Shown here in pieces: positions 59,790 through 64,000 of a stretch of DNA of 64,000 nt. The DNA is from Bradyrhizobium cenepequi. Lineage in GTDB: Bacteria > Pseudomonadota > Alphaproteobacteria > Rhizobiales > Xanthobacteraceae. The stretch lies in the NCBI RefSeq assembly GCF_020329485.1, contig NZ_JAGKJI010000001.1:1-64000 (forward strand), written 5' to 3'. A model generated the notes under the pieces. The model made no database searches, was not told where the DNA came from, and saw nothing but the letters and a program-made list of their open reading frames with translations. The first letter of the stretch is position 1. Each line of letters starts with the position of its first letter. The position numbers and the translations under genes were made by a program.

Positions 59790-59817
59790 GGCGACAAAAG
59801 CTTGTTGGAGAGAAACA

Positions 59818-60273
59818 ATGCTGGCAACGGATGTCATGCGAACCTGGTTCGCCACCATAAAGCCGAACGCGCCGCTGCTCGATGCCGTCCACCTGCTGCT
59901 GGAAACCAACCAGCGTGGCTTGCCGGTGATCGACGATCGGGGATCCCTGGTCGGCATCATCTCGGAGGGTGATTTCCTGCACCGGCCCGAGCTGGGCGTG
60001 ACGGGCCCCGCAGGGTTCTTGCTGGAGTGGCTGGTCGGAAGAGCGGAGGGTCACGTCATGCGTGAACGGACGCAGGCGTTGCGGGTCGATGCCGTCATGA
60101 CGCGGAATCCCGTGCGCGTGGATGAAACTGCAACCGTCGACGATATTGTCGCGCGAATGGACGCCCACCAGATCTCGCAGGTGCTGGTGGTCCGCGGCGA
60201 GAAAGTCCTTGGACTCGTCGGCCGGACACAGTTGCTTCTCGCGCTCGAACGCTGTTTGAGCCGGCAACACTGA
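59818..60273 (+). CDS. Tandem CBS-domain protein
   Basis: 151 residues from the ATG at 59818 (MLATDVMRTWFATIKPNAPL) with GGAG upstream. Two CBS motifs: about 1-58 (VIDDRGSLVGIISEGDFLHR) and about 90-148 (AVMTRNPVRVDETATVDDIV, VRGEKVLGLVGRTQLLLAL). Stand-alone CBS pairs bind adenosine nucleotides or sense energy state. Paired head-to-head with usp under FixK-type boxes, as often in rhizobial low-oxygen regulons. Confidence 0.87.
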   Translation: MLATDVMRTWFATIKPNAPLLDAVHLLLETNQRGLPVIDDRGSLVGIISEGDFLHRPELGVTGPAGFLLEWLVGRAEGHVMRERTQALRVDAVMTRNPVRVDETATVDDIVARMDAHQISQVLVVRGEKVLGLVGRTQLLLALERCLSRQH

Positions 60274-60500
60274 CGAAAGCGCAGCCCTTAGGGCTATTCG
60301 CACCGTTTCGGCTTGCTCTATGTTGAACATGCCATGCTGCGGCGGATTCCCAAAGCCTCCGCGCGGTGGTACTCGGACCTTATCGCCGCTATCAGGCGGA
60401 CGCGGATCGGAACCGGCTGGCGGCTGACGGACGTCGCCGCGGCGAAAGGACAAAGCGGACGCCACTCGCGCACCGACGCAGCCCGACAGGAACGGAGGCA

Positions 60501-61469
60501 ATGACCGCGATTAACCAAGCATTGCTCGCCGATATCGGCGGCACCAACGCACGCTTCGCGCTCGTCAGGGGTGGTGAGATCGGCCCCATCGAACACGTCA
60601 AGGTCGCCGACTTCCCAACCTCGGCGGATGCCATAACGGCTTTCCTCAGCCGTCATGCAGCCGGCGGCGCCGCTACTGCGGCCATCTTCGGCATCGCGGG
60701 GCCAATCGAGAACAACCGCGTCGTGCTGACCAACAGTCCGTGGATGTTCGACGCGGCCGGTCTGCGCCAACAATTCGCCTTCGCGGCCGTGCATCTCCTC
60801 AATGATTTCGAGGCGCTGGCCTGGTCGCTGCCGGCATTGGGCGCTTCCGATCTGGTGTCGCTCGGCAGCCGCACTCCGGTCGCCGGCGCTCCCATGCTCG
60901 TGGTCGGTCCGGGCACCGGCTTTGGCGCGTCCTGCCTGGTTCCGTCGAGCAACCCGCCCGTGGCTGTTGTCACCGAAGCCGGCCATGCCACCTTGCCGGT
61001 GACTTCGGAACGGGAGGAACGGGTGATCGATCGCCTGCGCGGGCGCTTCGGTCATGTCTCGATCGAACGTGCGCTATCCGGGTCCGGCCTGAAGAATCTC
61101 TATGATGCCTTGAACGCCATCGACGGCGCCGGCGCGCCCGAGCGCGACGCCGCCTCGATCACGCAGGCCGCACTCGATGGCAGTTGCGGGACGAGCCGGG
61201 CGGCGCTCGATATGTTCTGCGCGATGCTCGGCATGGTTTGCGGCAATCTGGCGCTAACCTTCGGCGCGCGCGGCGGCGTCTATATCGCCGGTGGTATCGT
61301 GCCTCGTTTCGTCGATCGTCTGGCGGGATCGGATTTTGGCACTTGCTTCACGAGCAAGGGCCGGTTCGAGACCTACCTGCGGGACATTCCGGTCCACATC
61401 ATCACGAGGCCGGATGTCAGTTTCGTCGGTCTCAAGGCGTTCTTCGAGACGCACGTCACGGCCGCATAG
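60501..61469 (+). CDS. glk: Glucokinase
   Basis: 322 residues from the ATG at 60501 with GGAGG 5 nt upstream; the frame extends to 60366 without support. Hexokinase-like sugar kinase: phosphate-1 LLADIGGTNARFALV near 8-22, FGIAGPIENNRVVLTNSPW near 65-83, LLNDFEALAWSLPAL with catalytic Asp near 102, VGPGTGFGASCLV near 134 and YIAGGIVPRFVDRL near 261. ROK motifs are absent, so it is the E. coli Glk type. Phosphorylates glucose to glucose 6-phosphate. Confidence 0.92.
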   Translation: MTAINQALLADIGGTNARFALVRGGEIGPIEHVKVADFPTSADAITAFLSRHAAGGAATAAIFGIAGPIENNRVVLTNSPWMFDAAGLRQQFAFAAVHLLNDFEALAWSLPALGASDLVSLGSRTPVAGAPMLVVGPGTGFGASCLVPSSNPPVAVVTEAGHATLPVTSEREERVIDRLRGRFGHVSIERALSGSGLKNLYDALNAIDGAGAPERDAASITQAALDGSCGTSRAALDMFCAMLGMVCGNLALTFGARGGVYIAGGIVPRFVDRLAGSDFGTCFTSKGRFETYLRDIPVHIITRPDVSFVGLKAFFETHVTAA

Positions 61470-61569
61470 TCTTCGAGAGTCGCAGAGGCCGCGCGCGGCG
61501 GATTTACAACATGTGCGCGATGTCGGCCGCGCCCGACGACCGACATCGCCATTCTCGTACGATGCCCGC

Positions 61570-61920
61570 TTACTTCGCCGCGGTCACCATGATCTCGACA
61601 TTGTATTGCGGCGCCGCCAGCTTCGCCTCGACGGTGGCGCGCGCCGGCGTGCTTCCCGGCGAGACCCAGCGGTCCCACACGGCGTTCATCTCGGCGAATG
61701 TCTTCATGTCGGTGATGTAGATCGTCGTCGTCAGCAGCTTCGATTTGTCGGTGCCGGCCTTTGCCAGATGGCCATCGATGATCGAGAGGATCTCTTCGGT
61801 CTGTTTCGTCACGCTTTCACCGGCCGTCTTGTTGGCGACGATGCCGGCCAGGTAAACCGTGTTGCCATGCACGACGACCTGGCTCATCCGCGGCCCGGTT
61901 TCAAAACGCTGAATGGTCAT
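61570..61920 (-). CDS. RidA-family protein (enamine/imine deaminase)
   Basis: 116 residues. RidA fold: MSQVVVHGNTVYLAGIVANK near 12-31, QTEEILSIIDGHLAKAGTDK near 40-59, and the catalytic-Arg motif STPARATVEAKLAAPQYNVE near 89-108. Hydrolyses reactive 2-aminoacrylate or related imines in the cytosol. 84 bp downstream of the large flavoprotein and probably in the same operon. Confidence 0.9.
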   Translation of the reverse strand: MTIQRFETGPRMSQVVVHGNTVYLAGIVANKTAGESVTKQTEEILSIIDGHLAKAGTDKSKLLTTTIYITDMKTFAEMNAVWDRWVSPGSTPARATVEAKLAAPQYNVEIMVTAAK

Positions 61921-62004
61921 GTTGTTCTCCCGTTGATTGGCGGTGACTACCTAGCGCAGGAGTGCGCCATCCGCCACTCCGGTTATCGATTGCCACGGTT
62001 GCAC

Positions 62005-63663
62005 TCATCCCACCGCTTTCGCGGCGGCGCGTCCCGCATTTCGTCCCGAGAACAGGCAGCCGCCCAGAAAAGTCCCCTCCAGCGAACGATAGCCGTGCAT
62101 GCCGCCGCCACCGAAGCCCGCGGCTTCCCCGACGGCGTAGAGTCCCCTGATGATCTGGCCGTCATGGCCGAACACGCGCGAATCGAGATCGGTCTCGAAT
62201 CCGCCGAGTGTCTTGCGGGTGAGGATATTGAGCTTCACCGCGATCAGTGGTCCGTGCGCGGGATCGAGGATACGATGCGGCGCAGCGGTGCGGATCAGGC
62301 GATCGCCGATATATTTGCGCGCATTGTGCAGGTTCATCACCTGCGCATCCTTCACGTAAGCGTTGGCGATCTCCCGGTCGCGCGCCTCGATCTGCATTCG
62401 AATGTAATCGAGTTTCAGCAGATTGTCGCCGGAAAGCTGGTTCATCGCCGCGACCAGATCCTCGAGCCTGTCGCGCACGATGAAGTCGACGCCGTTTTTC
62501 TTGAACGCTTCCACCGGCGCCGGCGCGCCCTTGTTGGTGGCGCGCTTGATCGTCATGCGCCAGCTCTTGCCGGTGAGGTCAGGATTCTGCTCCGAGCCAG
62601 AGAGCGCGAACTCCTTCTTGATGATGCTTTGCGTCAGGATGAACCAGGAATAATCATAGCCAGTGCTCATGATGTATTGCAGTTGCCCGAGCGTGTCGGA
62701 GCCCGGAAACAGCGGCGCCGGCAATCGTGTGCCGGTTGCATCGAACCACATCGACGATGGCCCCGGCAGGATGCGGATGCCGTGCTTCGGCCAGATCGGC
62801 GACCAGTTCTGGATGCCCTCGACGTAATGCCACATCCGGTCGCGGTTGATCAGCCGCGCACCGATCGCCTCGGTGATGCCGATCATGCGGCCGTCGACAT
62901 GTTCGGGCACGCCGGAGATCATGCGCTGCGGCGCCTCGCCCAATCGCCTCGGCCAGTTCTGCCGCACCAGGTCATGATTGCCGCCGATGCCGCCGGACGC
63001 CACGATCACGGCTTGTGCGCGAAGCGAGAATTCGCCGACCACGTTGCGCGAGGAGCTTTTGCCGCGCTCCACATTGGTCGGCTCGAGGATCGCGCCCGTG
63101 ACGCCGTCGACGGCGCCGTCCGTCAGTGACAGCGCATCGACGCGATGGCGGAATTTAAAGATCAGCCTGCCGCTATTCTCGGCCTCCCGCGCGCGGCGCG
63201 CGAAGGGTTCGACGATGCCGGGCCCGGTGCCCCAGGTGACGTGAAAGCGCGGCACCGAATTGCCATGGCCCATCGCGTCGTAGCCGCCGCGTTCGGCCCA
63301 GCCGACGATCGGAAATAGCCGATGGCCTATCGCGCGCAGCCAATCGCGCTTCTCGGTGGCGGCGAACGCGACGTAAGCTTCCGCCCAGCGCCGCGGCCAG
63401 TGGTCTTCGTCGCGATTGAAGCCCGCCGCTCCCATCCAATCTTGCAGCGCAAGCTCGTGAGAGTCCTTGATGCCGAGCCGGCGCTGCTCGGGCGAGTCGA
63501 CCAGGAATAATCCGCCGAACGACCAGAACGCCTGGCCGCCGAGCGATTGTTCCCCTTCCTGCTCGACCACGATGACGCGTTTTCCGGCATCGGCAATCTC
63601 TGTGGCGGCAACAAGGCCCGCCAAACCCGCGCCGACCACAATGACGTCTACATCCTCAGCCAC
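62005..63663 (-). CDS. FAD-binding dehydrogenase (fumarate-reductase/KstD-like flavoprotein)
   Basis: 552 residues from the GTG at 63663 (VAEDVDVIVVGAGLAGLVAA), with GGGAGG 6 nt upstream; the frame to 63762 lacks a ribosome site. FAD motif VIVVGAGLAGLVAATEIADA near 7-26, VVEQEGEQSLGGQAFWSFGG near 34-53, a second FAD-contact VIVASGGIGGNHDLVRQNWP near 247-266, and GLYAVGEAAGFGGGGMHGYR with GSLEGTFLGG at the C-terminus. KstD-like 3-oxosteroid dehydrogenase relatives act on ketosteroids; the substrate here is not predictable. RidA follows. Confidence 0.85.
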   Translation of the reverse strand: MAEDVDVIVVGAGLAGLVAATEIADAGKRVIVVEQEGEQSLGGQAFWSFGGLFLVDSPEQRRLGIKDSHELALQDWMGAAGFNRDEDHWPRRWAEAYVAFAATEKRDWLRAIGHRLFPIVGWAERGGYDAMGHGNSVPRFHVTWGTGPGIVEPFARRAREAENSGRLIFKFRHRVDALSLTDGAVDGVTGAILEPTNVERGKSSSRNVVGEFSLRAQAVIVASGGIGGNHDLVRQNWPRRLGEAPQRMISGVPEHVDGRMIGITEAIGARLINRDRMWHYVEGIQNWSPIWPKHGIRILPGPSSMWFDATGTRLPAPLFPGSDTLGQLQYIMSTGYDYSWFILTQSIIKKEFALSGSEQNPDLTGKSWRMTIKRATNKGAPAPVEAFKKNGVDFIVRDRLEDLVAAMNQLSGDNLLKLDYIRMQIEARDREIANAYVKDAQVMNLHNARKYIGDRLIRTAAPHRILDPAHGPLIAVKLNILTRKTLGGFETDLDSRVFGHDGQIIRGLYAVGEAAGFGGGGMHGYRSLEGTFLGGCLFSGRNAGRAAAKAVG

Positions 63664-63940
63664 TTCTTTCCTCCCGCGAGTTCCCTGTGAATGACACCTG
63701 CGCGTTCGTGCGCAGTCAACGGCAATGGAGCCTGCTTGTGGGCGGCCGTCCCGCAAGGACACGGTAAGGTTGTTCCAGTTCGGGACCTTTCATCCGCAAA
63801 GTGCAGCGCGCGCGCAACACTGGATTTGAATTTGTTTTGATCGACTAACGACGGCTGGACAAAAATCGAGTCCCGCAACACGCTGGCCAAAGTCTTGCAT
63901 CACTAAGACCAACAGATTCGATATTCGACTGGGGCAGGCC

Positions 63941-64000
63941 ATGAAGTTGATGACGGGGTTGCTCGCGGCGGTTCTCCTGCTGGCGGGTATGGGGGTTTCG
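63941..64000 (+). CDS. Start of an exported protein (runs off the right edge)
   Basis: Twenty codons are visible, MKLMTGLLAAVLLLAGMGVS, a typical Sec signal peptide n- and h-region. GGGGCAGG lies just upstream. The body is outside the window, so no function is assigned. Confidence 0.6.
   Translation, partial: MKLMTGLLAAVLLLAGMGVS

Larger units (their letters stand above)
59508..59817. other. Divergent region between usp and CBS genes
   Basis: About 310 bases. It holds two FixK-type sites (59585-59598 and 59616-59629) and then a dispersed repeat (59657-59789) that takes up most of the space before the CBS gene. GGAG 6 nt upstream of 59818 is the ribosome site of the CBS gene. Confidence 0.6.

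Overview
The window is high-GC DNA from an alphaproteobacterium of the Bradyrhizobium/Rhodopseudomonas group (Nitrobacteraceae). The evidence is the gene content: an aerobic benzoyl-CoA (box) pathway, phoR-pstSCAB-phoU-phoB, the cell-cycle regulator gcrA, a two-domain dCTP deaminase, a SAM-II riboswitch before metZ, opgC, and FixK/FNR-type boxes. Several interspersed palindromic repeats also match families I know from Bradyrhizobium intergenic regions. No plasmid or phage backbone is visible. The only mobile element is one IS1595-type insertion.

Layout. 1-7.5 kb: partial cytochrome P450, a decayed small secreted-protein gene, a DoxX-like membrane protein, a repeat-rich gap, an SGNH esterase-like protein, then a GH17-like membrane protein with a GH1 beta-glucosidase. 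7.6-11.3 kb: a Rieske oxygenase/glutamine-synthetase-like operon facing an IclR regulator. 11.3-20.8 kb: the benzoate locus (boxR, benzoate-CoA ligase, alpha/beta hydrolase, boxC, boxB), interrupted by a 2,521-bp IS1595 element with passenger genes. 21-26.3 kb: SDR, polysaccharide deacetylase, OmpA/BON protein, flippase-like protein. 26.3-33.2 kb: phosphate regulon. 33.2-38.2 kb: gcrA, argD-argF, hslO, apaG. 38.4-45.8 kb: opgC with two SGNH proteins, metZ, dcd, and an SDR/TetR pair. 45.8-57 kb: PQQ-type sugar dehydrogenase, MATE pump, small stress or lipid-binding proteins, an AraC regulator, tRNA-Gly, flavoprotein, aldehyde dehydrogenase, methyltransferase. 57-61.5 kb: a probable low-oxygen block (ChaB, PHA-synthase-like hydrolase, universal stress protein, CBS protein) under FixK-type boxes, followed by glucokinase. 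61.5-64 kb: RidA, a large flavoprotein, and the start of one more exported protein.

How the genes work together. BclA makes benzoyl-CoA, BoxB (with a BoxA reductase not in this window) epoxidises it, and BoxC cleaves the ring. BoxR is the probable benzoyl-CoA sensor. The IS1595 copy sits exactly between the hydrolase gene and boxC. It has a perfect 8-bp target duplication and matching 23-bp ends. Its right end supplies a good -35/-10 pair and completes a TGCA-N6-TGCA motif of the BoxR/BzdR operator type, so the insertion appears to have rebuilt the boxCB promoter. This, the element's Cas2-like passenger gene, the GS/Rieske operon, the opgC/SGNH operon and the promoter-plus-terminator arrangement before argD are the points most worth checking.
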